Assembly: GCA_017466325.1 (NCBI GenBank)
Contig: JAFTUK010000037.1
Span: 42,374 to 106,373 of the forward strand
Origin: Bacteroidaceae bacterium
GTDB lineage: Bacteria; Bacteroidota; Bacteroidia; Bacteroidales; Bacteroidaceae
Length of the DNA stretch: 64,000 bases
Direction: 5' to 3'
Shown here: piece by piece, positions 42,506 to 50,449 of the stretch
Layout of the letters: each line of letters begins with the position of its first letter
How positions within the stretch are numbered: position 1 is the first letter of the stretch
The notes under the pieces: generated by a model
What the model was told of the DNA's origin: nothing
Databases searched by the model: none
The model's input: only the letters and a program-made list of their open reading frames with translations
Translations under genes and position numbers: made by a program

Positions 42506-44623
42506 ATGATCATTTTTTGCAAAACACATCTTCGAAGTTGGGGAAAGTATATATTGGCATTGTTTGGACTACCCACACTAATCGGATGCATACAGGAGGT
42601 TCCAAAGCAGACACAGGGAAACAAGTGGGAGTTATACAGCACATTAGCCTATTATAAGTATATTGATAGAGATACATTAAAGTACAAGGCAGCGTGCTTT
42701 CTTATAGAGAATATGCCATATCATTATTCTCAAAAGCGTATATACAATGATAATGACACCTTGAAACAATGGTTGCGTGAGACGGATAGTATTTATTATT
42801 CCATCGTAAAGGGATACAGAATGGACAACTTTCCATGGGATACTCTGTGGCATATCAAGAAGGCACGTAGAGAAATTATTGAAGCCGACACCCTACCTGA
42901 CCCTGTTATAGACTACAATATGTTATGCGATATCAAAGAGTTAGACTTTGATTTTCTGACTGAACACATAGACAATGCGTTCCGTGTATGGCATGAGTCT
43001 CCGTTTGCTTGCAATCTAACTTTCGAGGAATTTAAGGAATACATTTTGCCATACCGTTCTGTAGAGGGATATGGTTTCAATGAAACTGGCAAAACTTATT
43101 ACGACTTGTTCGCGAAATATGTTATGAGTGATAGTACTGCGGATCTACGCACCACAGTTCAATACTATAATGCTGCCATCAATAATCTTCGCGACATGAA
43201 CGGCAAGACTCATCGCACACGCCTTGCTGGGGTATACGACCTTTATTCTCGCGACTTCCATGGCTGTGTAGACGTGGCTTCATACGGTTGCAACATCTTG
43301 CGAGCCTGTGGTCTTCCAGTTGTCGTGGAGCATAACATCTGCTACCGCAGCCTTTCTGGACGGCATTACCATTGCAGTGTCTATAATGATTCCACAGATA
43401 CTTGGCAGACGTTCAATGCCGAGAGTTCGTTGCCTGGAGATGGTGACTGGGCTTTTGCAGAAACAGCTAATGTATATCGTTCCACCTACGCTGCACAGAA
43501 GGATACACCGCCTTTTCTGAAAGCCGAAGGGGAGTATGTGCCCTCTATATTGAACGATCCCTGCATCAAGGACGTGACGGCATATTTGGCAAAGACCGCC
43601 TCCGTAACCCTGCCGTTCCATGAAAGTACAAATTCTAACTTGGCTTATCTGGCCACCTACAGCCGCGACTGGCAGGGAGCCATCCCCGTTACTTGGGGAG
43701 TGATAGACCGTTCCCGTGGCGAGGTCACCTTCAACCACGCCATGCCTGGGCTGCTCTATTTCCCCATATACTATCCTGATGAGAGCTATCGCACCTTCGG
43801 GCAGCCATTCTATATAGAGATGGAGGACAGTGTACCTGTCATCCGCGAGGTTCCCTACATAGACCGGGGCGACGATTCCCGGACCTCCATCACCCTCACG
43901 CGGAAATATCCGCGTAAGCCCAACATGAAGCGTGTTGCGGAGGAACTTATCGGAGGACGCTTCATAGGCTCGCGCAAGGGCGATTTCAGCGATGCGGTGA
44001 CGCTGCTGGAAATAAAGGAGGCCCCGCAGCCCGCCCTTCTGACCTACCCGTTGTCGCATGTCGGCAGATACAAGAGCTATCGTTTCCAGGCATCCGAGGA
44101 ACATCCCCATGCGCACATATCCATGCTGGAATGGTTGACTCCCGAAAGTTACGGGTATACAAACACCATGCCGGCCAAGCGCAGGCACGTCCTTTCCCCG
44201 TCCGATACCATGGCAGTGAATGGCGAAAAACACCTTGTCCGTTTAATGGATGCTGAGAAATGGGATGATATGTCATGGAAAGCGGAATATGATGGTAATA
44301 TGCAGACGGCACCAAGTGCATATCCTAATATTACACTAAAACTAAAAGAACCTCAGATGGTAACACATGTTCGCTTTTCTCCTAAAAATGCAGACAACGG
44401 AATTTGTGCCGGAGATGAATATGAGCTGCGCTACTGGGATGACGGTTGGATGTCGTGTGGCACGGCCAGGGCCAAGTATGAATACATCATCTTTGATAAC
44501 ATTCCACACAACAAACTTTACTGGCTCCGCAACAATTCACGAGGGCGGGAGGAAATGCCGTTTATCATTGACGAACAGGGAAAACAGAGATTCGTATATT
44601 ACGATATAATTGATATTAAGTAG
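42506..44623 (+). CDS. Transglutaminase-like lipoprotein
   Basis: The 705-residue protein has a lipobox LIGC near residue 28, so it is envelope-anchored. The transglutaminase/protease-like core is around residues 240-310: HGCVDVASYGCNILRACGLP carries the predicted nucleophile Cys, RHYHCSVY the His and NDSTDTW the acidic residue, all in the order seen in the family. C-terminal beta-rich domains follow. It could cross-link or cleave peptides at the cell surface. A roughly 700-bp central part (about 43550-44230) has clearly higher GC than both ends, so the gene may be mosaic. Confidence 0.75.
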   Translation: MIIFCKTHLRSWGKYILALFGLPTLIGCIQEVPKQTQGNKWELYSTLAYYKYIDRDTLKYKAACFLIENMPYHYSQKRIYNDNDTLKQWLRETDSIYYSIVKGYRMDNFPWDTLWHIKKARREIIEADTLPDPVIDYNMLCDIKELDFDFLTEHIDNAFRVWHESPFACNLTFEEFKEYILPYRSVEGYGFNETGKTYYDLFAKYVMSDSTADLRTTVQYYNAAINNLRDMNGKTHRTRLAGVYDLYSRDFHGCVDVASYGCNILRACGLPVVVEHNICYRSLSGRHYHCSVYNDSTDTWQTFNAESSLPGDGDWAFAETANVYRSTYAAQKDTPPFLKAEGEYVPSILNDPCIKDVTAYLAKTASVTLPFHESTNSNLAYLATYSRDWQGAIPVTWGVIDRSRGEVTFNHAMPGLLYFPIYYPDESYRTFGQPFYIEMEDSVPVIREVPYIDRGDDSRTSITLTRKYPRKPNMKRVAEELIGGRFIGSRKGDFSDAVTLLEIKEAPQPALLTYPLSHVGRYKSYRFQASEEHPHAHISMLEWLTPESYGYTNTMPAKRRHVLSPSDTMAVNGEKHLVRLMDAEKWDDMSWKAEYDGNMQTAPSAYPNITLKLKEPQMVTHVRFSPKNADNGICAGDEYELRYWDDGWMSCGTARAKYEYIIFDNIPHNKLYWLRNNSRGREEMPFIIDEQGKQRFVYYDIIDIK

Positions 44624-44649
44624 TTCGATAACATAATAGATTTATAATT

Positions 44650-45183
44650 ATGAAGATAGTACATTACATAATGTTTGCAGTATTGATGGTTTTATCATCA
44701 TGCGGAAACAAGAAATATGCAGATGAAATTCTACAGTTGCAGTCCCGTCCCATAGACATGTCCTGCTGCAAGGATGCTGTCCTTATTGAAAATGGAGAGG
44801 AAACAAAATTTTGCGACAATGATTCTGCATACAAACTGATTATTTATATAGACTCTACATCATGCTCTCCATGTTTTATTTCGCACATGCAGGATTATAT
44901 GGAAGTTGTTAACGTCTTTGATTCGGCGGGTGTTAACACGCTGTTCATCTTTGAACCAACACAAAAACGTATGGAAGAAGTAACCATTGCACTAAGGCAA
45001 TTTGCATATCCAACAAAAGCTATAGTTGTGTCAAATGGGAATTTTTCCGCACATAATTCTCATATTCCATCGTCAGCTTTACTTCATAGTTTCTTGTTAA
45101 ACTCTGCCAACGCAGTAACAATTGTCGGTAATCCTCTAAGAAATGAGAAACTAAAAGAACTTATGTTAAACAATATAGAATAA
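44650..45183 (+). CDS. Thioredoxin-like lipoprotein (intact copy)
   Basis: The 177-residue protein has a lipobox LSSC followed by a thioredoxin-type domain: a strand IYIDSTSCSPCF with the redox-like pair Cys-x2-Cys, then an amphipathic helix and later strands. It is anchored to the envelope and could make or break disulfides in exported peptides. A hairpin and then an NVEALA-type peptide gene follow directly. A decayed paralogue lies at 47217-47751 with a nearly identical 3' half. Confidence 0.7.
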   Translation: MKIVHYIMFAVLMVLSSCGNKKYADEILQLQSRPIDMSCCKDAVLIENGEETKFCDNDSAYKLIIYIDSTSCSPCFISHMQDYMEVVNVFDSAGVNTLFIFEPTQKRMEEVTIALRQFAYPTKAIVVSNGNFSAHNSHIPSSALLHSFLLNSANAVTIVGNPLRNEKLKELMLNNIE

Positions 45184-45200
45184 CAAACATAACCATCATA

Positions 45201-45232
45201 CAGGCAAGAATTAAAGTTCGTGTGCTTGCCTG
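45201..45232 (+). other. 8-bp perfect hairpin before the peptide gene
   Basis: CAGGCAAG (45201-45208) pairs with CTTGCCTG (45225-45232) across a 16-nt loop, with no T-run. It is conserved, with one mismatch, in the duplicated region upstream of the second peptide gene. It could be an RNA-processing or attenuation signal. Confidence 0.5.
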
Positions 45233-45285
45233 TGTGGTGTAAATATCAATTGATTATTAACAATCACACGAACACCCTTATCATT

Positions 45286-45726
45286 ATGAGAAAAAAAGTT
45301 ATGATGCTGTCATGTATTGCAGCCGTTGCCATCGCTACATTCGTCAGTAATAAGGCTTATGAACTGCAGACAAATAAGTCTAACGATTTACTTATGCAAA
45401 ACATTGAGGCTTTAAGCCAGGGAGACGTAACAAACGGTTTTATTATGAAGATTAATCCTCTTTATACTAAAACATGTTACCAAAATTATTGTGACATAAA
45501 CGATTATATAACTGAACCCAATTATGATGAGGTTGCTAAAGAATATTACTCAATCAAAAGATACTATCATTCGTATCATAAATACACAAGGAAACAATGT
45601 GAGGTCCTGCCGATAGAAAATGCGCTAATGTGGTGGGAAAATTGTGATGTACCACAAAAATCTAAATGTAATCCTGGTGACACAGATAAGAAGCCAGTTC
45701 CTTATGAGTATTATGACAAAGTCTAA
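45286..45726 (+). CDS. NVEALA-type secreted peptide 1
   Basis: The start ATG 45286 was chosen because the signal peptide begins there; an in-frame extension to 45220 adds 22 non-signal residues. The 146-residue product has a basic start and hydrophobic core (KVMMLSCIAAVAIATF), then the family motif LLMQNIEAL, then a unique C-terminal part with five Cys and many Tyr (for example YCDINDYITEPNY). Only the first 40 residues resemble the other two peptides in this window. The leader resembles a signal and recognition region; the C-terminus is the likely exported product. Confidence 0.72.
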   Translation: MRKKVMMLSCIAAVAIATFVSNKAYELQTNKSNDLLMQNIEALSQGDVTNGFIMKINPLYTKTCYQNYCDINDYITEPNYDEVAKEYYSIKRYYHSYHKYTRKQCEVLPIENALMWWENCDVPQKSKCNPGDTDKKPVPYEYYDKV

Positions 45727-45734
45727 CAACACCT

Positions 45735-45808
45735 ACTGAAAAGTCCAAAATCCTAGATCCCTATAATAACAGGATACTGATTTAGGGCTCATTTTGGACT
45801 TATTCAGT
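45735..45808. repeat. Long imperfect inverted repeat after peptide gene 1
   Basis: The 17-nt arm at 45735-45751 pairs with 45791-45808 with a single bulge, around a loop that itself contains CCCTA/TTAGGG pairing. It directly follows the peptide gene. It may terminate or stabilise the transcript, or be a small non-autonomous element. Confidence 0.5.
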
Positions 45809-45935
45809 GGATTAGCTACAATATTATTTTACACAATACATGAATGCTGTTACCTTAGAAGAATATATTCGTCCTATATTTTTTTCATCATAAGGAAATT
45901 TATTATCAAACCCCTAATATAAAGGATGTATTATT

Positions 45936-47057
45936 ATGAATAAAATACAATGTTTGATTGTTTTATGTTTGACATTGCTGTCCTCCTGTCAGAAAGGTGC
46001 AGTAAATGAGACAGAATCGCGGGAAATCATATTGACACCCCATTTCATAAAGGACGCGTTATCGTTATCTGACGAATTTACTGACATGGAAATAATCCAT
46101 TTTGAGAATAAGACAGAATGTATGCTGACGGATATCAAGAAAATTATGGTGACGGATGCCGGCATATATGTTTTTGATGCGTCCCCGTCACCACGTATTC
46201 TTGCATTTCGGCACGACGGCAGGTTCAAAAACAAGATTGGTGCCATGGGACATGCAAAAGGTGAATACCAGATGGTTATGAATGTTGGAGCTACGACCAA
46301 TGGTGATACCGTGGCTGTTGTCGGTTATCCGGATATATTGCTGTATGGCGCAAACGGGCGTTACCTGACTTCGCTCCCGCTGGAAAACAACAATGGGGTG
46401 GAGGATGTCCTTTTTACCAACGAGGGACTTTATCTGGGATATTTCCATCGACAAGAGAAAAGCATGATGAGCTTGTATGACAAAGGTACCATGAAACATG
46501 TCGCTGATATTATAGAAACACCCGTAGACCCTATAGGCACCCCTTTGGGTGTTGATAACGGCCATATTCTTCAAGAGGACTGCGACAAGGTCTATTGCTT
46601 AGATGTGCTCAATTCCTGTATTTATGTGAGTGACAAAAACACAGGGAAGGTTGTCAAATACACAATCGGACTGGATGAAATGTTGAAGGAGAAAGATGTA
46701 CGGGAAAAGGCTGACACGGAGGAAACGGCGTATCGCATCACCTCATATCAAGCGTGTGACGGCGTGATTCGAGGTGTAATCGACCATGGCGATGGGTATT
46801 ATGATTTTAAGTTTTCTCTATCCGGCAAGACCATAGACATTATGCATCATAACGATTTGAATTATTCGTTTGACTGCTGCCATTCGGATTGTTTCTATTT
46901 TCTTGTTTCTGCAAATATGCTTCTTGATTATATGAATAAGGATTACATGGATTCCATTAGAAAGATGCTTGGCAATACATTGGACGAGAGGAAAGGAAAT
47001 ATTTCTCCTACAGACAATTATTACCTTATCAAGATGCGTTTGAAGAGTAGTTCCTGA
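45936..47057 (+). CDS. 6-bladed beta-propeller lipoprotein 1
   Basis: The 373-residue protein has a lipobox LSSC followed by repeated beta-strand blocks of the 6-bladed propeller type. Typical phrases are HDGRFKNKIGAMGHAKGEYQMV and PSPRILAFRHDG near the start of the domain. These lipoproteins are widespread beside NVEALA-type peptide genes in Bacteroidetes, which suggests that they bind or process the peptides. Three non-identical copies exist in this window. Function is not established. Confidence 0.75.
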   Translation: MNKIQCLIVLCLTLLSSCQKGAVNETESREIILTPHFIKDALSLSDEFTDMEIIHFENKTECMLTDIKKIMVTDAGIYVFDASPSPRILAFRHDGRFKNKIGAMGHAKGEYQMVMNVGATTNGDTVAVVGYPDILLYGANGRYLTSLPLENNNGVEDVLFTNEGLYLGYFHRQEKSMMSLYDKGTMKHVADIIETPVDPIGTPLGVDNGHILQEDCDKVYCLDVLNSCIYVSDKNTGKVVKYTIGLDEMLKEKDVREKADTEETAYRITSYQACDGVIRGVIDHGDGYYDFKFSLSGKTIDIMHHNDLNYSFDCCHSDCFYFLVSANMLLDYMNKDYMDSIRKMLGNTLDERKGNISPTDNYYLIKMRLKSSS

Positions 47058-47216
47058 TAGGTTGTCCGTAAGTATGACTAATGAAGTGTGGTGAAAAGGT
47101 CCGTCACAGGAACAAAGATAATGCTTCTTTTGGAGAATTCGAGATAGGCTAAATCAATAACAAATTTCTTTAAAATCACGTTAAATAGAATGATAAAAAC
47201 TGACTTATCTTGAATC

Positions 47217-47751
47217 ATGAGAACTGTATATTACCTGTTTCTTGCATCATTGATGCTCTTATCCTCCTGCTGAAAGAAGAGCTTTGCCGATGAAATCTTG
47301 AAAATGCAGTCCCGACCTATAGACTTGAAAGCGTGCAAGGATGCAGTCTACCTTGAAAATGGAGTGGAGGCAGACTTCTGTGATGAAGATTCCGTGTACA
47401 AACTTATCCTCTACATTGACTCGGCATCCTGCTCTCCATGCTTTGTTTCGCACATGTATGACTATAAAAAAAACGGTTGAATACTTCGATTCTGCCGGAA
47501 TCAGGACGTTGTTCGTCTTTGAACCAACACAAAAACGTATGAAAGAAGTAACCATTGCACTAAGGCAATTTGCATAGCCAACAAAAGTTATAGTTGTGTC
47601 AAATGGGAATTTTTCCGCACATAATTCTCATATTCCATCGTCAGCTTTACTTCATAGTTTCTTGTTAAACTCTGCCAACGCAGTAACAATTGTCGGTAAT
47701 CCTCTAAAAAATGAGAAACTAAAAGAACTTATGTTAAACAATATAGAATAA
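47217..47751 (+). pseudogene. Decayed paralogue of the thioredoxin-like lipoprotein
   Basis: The reading frame matches the intact gene at 44650-45183 but has a TGA immediately after the lipobox Cys (SSC-stop-KK), one extra A in an A8 run near 47468 that shifts the frame, and a TAG near 47576. Correcting the +1 shift restores a continuous match to the end. The 3' half is nearly identical to the intact copy, the 5' half clearly diverged. It is not expected to make a functional protein. Confidence 0.85.
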
Positions 47752-47900
47752 CAAACATAACCATCATACAGGCAAGAATTAAAGTGCGTGTGCTTGCCTA
47801 TGTGGTGTAAATATCAATTGATTATTAACAATCACACGCACACCCTTATCATTATGAGAAGAAAAGTTATGATGCTGTCATGTATTGCAGCTGTTGCCAT
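47521..47900 (+). repeat. Recent segmental duplication of 44953-45332
   Basis: These about 350-380 bp align to 44953-45332 at a constant offset of 2568 bp without gaps, with about eight mismatches up to the peptide start codon. They include the end of the thioredoxin-like gene, the hairpin and the first codons of the peptide gene. Similarity drops quickly after the leader. Confidence 0.85.
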
Positions 47901-48165
47901 TGCAAGTTTTGTTGGCAAAAAGGCTTTCGAGCCACATGCATATGAGACTAACGACCTGCTCTTGCAAAATGTAGAAGCATTGGGATTTGATCGTGGAGAA
48001 TCCTGGAATCGCAAAGACTATGACTGTGTTGCAGTAACATGCCAGTGTATCTTTTTAAAATATCAATCCAAAAGCGCAGCTTTCGTTGGAGAAGGTAAAG
48101 GGTCAGTTGCACACATCTGGGAGTGCATTGGATGTGGCGATTGTGGATATACTGTCAATAAGTGA
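47854..48165 (+). CDS. NVEALA-type secreted peptide 2
   Basis: From ATG 47854 the product is 103 residues. The leader (RKVMMLSCIAAVAIASF) and motif LLLQNVEAL closely match peptide 1, but the C-terminal 60 residues are unrelated. They contain six Cys arranged CVAVTCQC and ECIGCGDC, typical of a disulfide-rich or metal-binding core. The gene follows the duplicated hairpin and the pseudogene, so it may have arisen by the same duplication with replacement of the core. Confidence 0.75.
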   Translation: MRRKVMMLSCIAAVAIASFVGKKAFEPHAYETNDLLLQNVEALGFDRGESWNRKDYDCVAVTCQCIFLKYQSKSAAFVGEGKGSVAHIWECIGCGDCGYTVNK

Positions 48166-48240
48166 GTTTTTGATTTAATATAATAAGGAATGTGGACTTA
48201 TTATTTCTATTGTCAGATATATAAGCAATTTGGTACATAG

Positions 48241-49428
48241 ATGAAAAAAGTTTTGAATATAATGCTGATGTGCTGTGTTTTATGTAGTTGTCACGACAAA
48301 ACCCATAAAACGTTGAAACAGGCAGAAGCATCTATGCCGGTAGACAAGGCTGATTCTATTTTAGAATGGCCTAAGGCAAGCACGGTGTCATATGAAAGTC
48401 TAATCGAAAATGAAATGGATTCAGTGGTAGTACTGCCTTTGCAAGAGAAGTCTGGACAGATGCTCGGACAGATTGTGCAAATACAGCACCTAAATGACAC
48501 ACTGGTAATTTCAGATAACAAACGTGTTTGTCTATACAACTCAGAAGGAGAATATCTTTCATCAATTGGTGCGGTTGGACATGGGCCAAATGAGTATTTA
48601 AGTTTGGGTGGTATGTACATAGTTGAGGATAGTATTTACATAAAGGATGCTGGAGTTGGTCGTATCCTCACGTATAACGTGGACGGGAAACTAACCAATA
48701 CCAGAAATTTTGCTGATGGAGCACCACAAGAATTCTGTATATTAAATGATGGTATAGTATTAGGTGCATACTCTGGATACAGGCCGAATTCTCTTTTCCG
48801 TTTAGTTGTATTTGATGCGAAAATGGATATTATGGGAACGTCATTCCCCTATACCGAACCACAAGAATATGTAGCAGGGCGCTTTATTAAACAGCAGCAT
48901 CAAGATGCGCTGTTTGCATATCCTTTATGTGACACCATATTCAAGGTAACCGCAACAAAAGTCACTCCGGTCATCTGTATGAATCTTCAAGACAATCAAG
49001 TTGTATCGGATTTTATTGATGAGACTTCAGATATGTCTCAAGAAAAGTTTATACAAAAACTTTATGGAACAGACAAATTGGTAAATGAGGTAGAAGTTTA
49101 TCCATATCATGAAGGATGGTTTTTGTATTATCAAAATTCAAAAGGATCATATTATTCATTCGTAAATAGCCAGCAAAGGAAAGACTATGTCCGCAGTGAT
49201 ATAGAGAAGCAGAAATTGTACTACCCTTTTTCCATCATATCTTTAAAAGACAATTGGGTGTATGGTTATATTGACCCATCCTCTCTTTCATATATGGATG
49301 CTGATTCAAGAAACAAATGGATGGTATATATTAAGGATCACGCATTACGCCCCCTATCTGATTTGGACATAAAAAATGCTATACCTTTGGTTGTTAAAAT
49401 GCATATTCGACAAGGGGGATCTATATAG
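48241..49428 (+). CDS. 6-bladed beta-propeller lipoprotein 2
   Basis: The 395-residue protein has a lipobox LCSC near the start and propeller blade motifs (VCLYNSEGEYLSSIGAVGHGPNEYLSL and RILTYNVDGKL). It resembles the first propeller only in fold pattern. It is 75 bp after peptide gene 2. A strong hairpin follows it, perhaps ending the transcript before the signal-peptidase gene. Confidence 0.75.
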   Translation: MKKVLNIMLMCCVLCSCHDKTHKTLKQAEASMPVDKADSILEWPKASTVSYESLIENEMDSVVVLPLQEKSGQMLGQIVQIQHLNDTLVISDNKRVCLYNSEGEYLSSIGAVGHGPNEYLSLGGMYIVEDSIYIKDAGVGRILTYNVDGKLTNTRNFADGAPQEFCILNDGIVLGAYSGYRPNSLFRLVVFDAKMDIMGTSFPYTEPQEYVAGRFIKQQHQDALFAYPLCDTIFKVTATKVTPVICMNLQDNQVVSDFIDETSDMSQEKFIQKLYGTDKLVNEVEVYPYHEGWFLYYQNSKGSYYSFVNSQQRKDYVRSDIEKQKLYYPFSIISLKDNWVYGYIDPSSLSYMDADSRNKWMVYIKDHALRPLSDLDIKNAIPLVVKMHIRQGGSI

Positions 49429-49480
49429 TCTGATAATACGATTTAAGTACACATTCCTTACAAATAAAGGCTGGATTTTT

Positions 49481-49516
49481 GTATGTCTTCTGGGCAAAAA
49501 AGTCCAGAAGACATAC
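49481..49516 (+). other. Perfect 13-bp hairpin between propeller 2 and signal peptidase genes
   Basis: GTATGTCTTCTGG (49481-49493) and CCAGAAGACATAC (49504-49516) form a perfect stem with a 10-nt A-rich loop. There is no downstream T-run, so it is not a standard intrinsic terminator. Transcript-end stability or RNA processing is possible. Confidence 0.5.
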
Positions 49517-49564
49517 TCTAAGAAAAATAGCTACCAAATGAAAGCAATACCATATATATATTAA

Positions 49565-50449
49565 ATGAAATGTCTCCACTCTATAGTTAAAGTTGTAAAG
49601 CTGTGTATAATCATTACAATATCAACATGTTGTGTCTTCATGGTCTACTATTTTTGCAGTCGTATCTTTATTGCCGACCAGTTCATCATTCCTACATGGT
49701 CCATGGCACCAACACTGGTACCGGGCGACCGTGTGGTGGTGAACAAACTCCTTATGGGGGCACGTATATACACGGACTTCGACTTCCAAAAGGGCGGACA
49801 GGAACTGAAAAGCGTACGGATGAAAGGACTAAGGCGACTGAAGCACAACGACATCGTGGTGTTCAATTATCCGCAGGTGGGTGACCGCATCGCCTTCAAG
49901 ATAAACTATGTCTACTGCAAGCGGTGCGTTGCCCTGCCTGGGGATTCGCTGAGCATCGTGAACGGGCACTACCGTTGCAACAACCATGAAGGGGTGTTGG
50001 GACTGCAAGCGGAGCAGAATCGTCTGGAGACCGTGCCTGATGACGCTTATGATTTTGCCTGCATGGCCGTGTACCCGTTCGACGAGCATGTGGGATGGAC
50101 GTTCAAGCACATGGGGCCGTTGTACATCCCGCGCAATGGTGACATGATGGCGTTGACGGCAAAGGAGGGCATCATATACAAAAGCCTGCTGGAATATGAG
50201 ACGGGAAAGACGGTGACGGTGGATTGGGGCACGGACCGCGTGCTGCTGGACGGCGTGCCCGTGAAAAAGCATCTATGGCAGCATAACTACTATTTCATGG
50301 CGGGGGACAACGTGCACGACTCCATGGACTCGCGCTATTGGGGACTGGTGCCCGAAGATTATATCGTGGGTGTGGTGAAGTTGGTCAGCTATGCCAGAGA
50401 CAAGGAAACGGATAAGATAAAATGGGACAGGGTATGTTTACCAAGATAG
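49565..50449 (+). CDS. S26-family signal peptidase (type I)
   Basis: The 294-residue protein has one N-terminal membrane anchor (about residues 12-32) and a periplasmic domain with predicted catalytic Ser46 (PTWSMAPT) and Lys119 (KRCVALPGD). The late box GDNVHDSMDSRYWG is intact. Chromosomal signal peptidases are usually encoded away from peptide clusters, so this copy probably cleaves the cluster's own leader peptides. Its stop overlaps the next gene by 28 bp. GC content is higher than in the adjacent propeller genes. Confidence 0.85.
   Translation: MKCLHSIVKVVKLCIIITISTCCVFMVYYFCSRIFIADQFIIPTWSMAPTLVPGDRVVVNKLLMGARIYTDFDFQKGGQELKSVRMKGLRRLKHNDIVVFNYPQVGDRIAFKINYVYCKRCVALPGDSLSIVNGHYRCNNHEGVLGLQAEQNRLETVPDDAYDFACMAVYPFDEHVGWTFKHMGPLYIPRNGDMMALTAKEGIIYKSLLEYETGKTVTVDWGTDRVLLDGVPVKKHLWQHNYYFMAGDNVHDSMDSRYWGLVPEDYIVGVVKLVSYARDKETDKIKWDRVCLPR

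Noticed and set aside
45220-45285. Upstream start for peptide 1 (and the equivalent at 47788 for peptide 2)
   Set aside because: These extensions run through the hairpin and add residues ahead of a classical signal peptide, so they are not likely to be translated.
47298-47577. Two small ORFs as independent short genes
   Set aside because: They are fragments of the frameshifted thioredoxin-like pseudogene, shown by alignment to the intact copy.
49481-49516. Hairpin as an intrinsic terminator
   Set aside because: The stem is perfect but no T-run follows on the plus strand.
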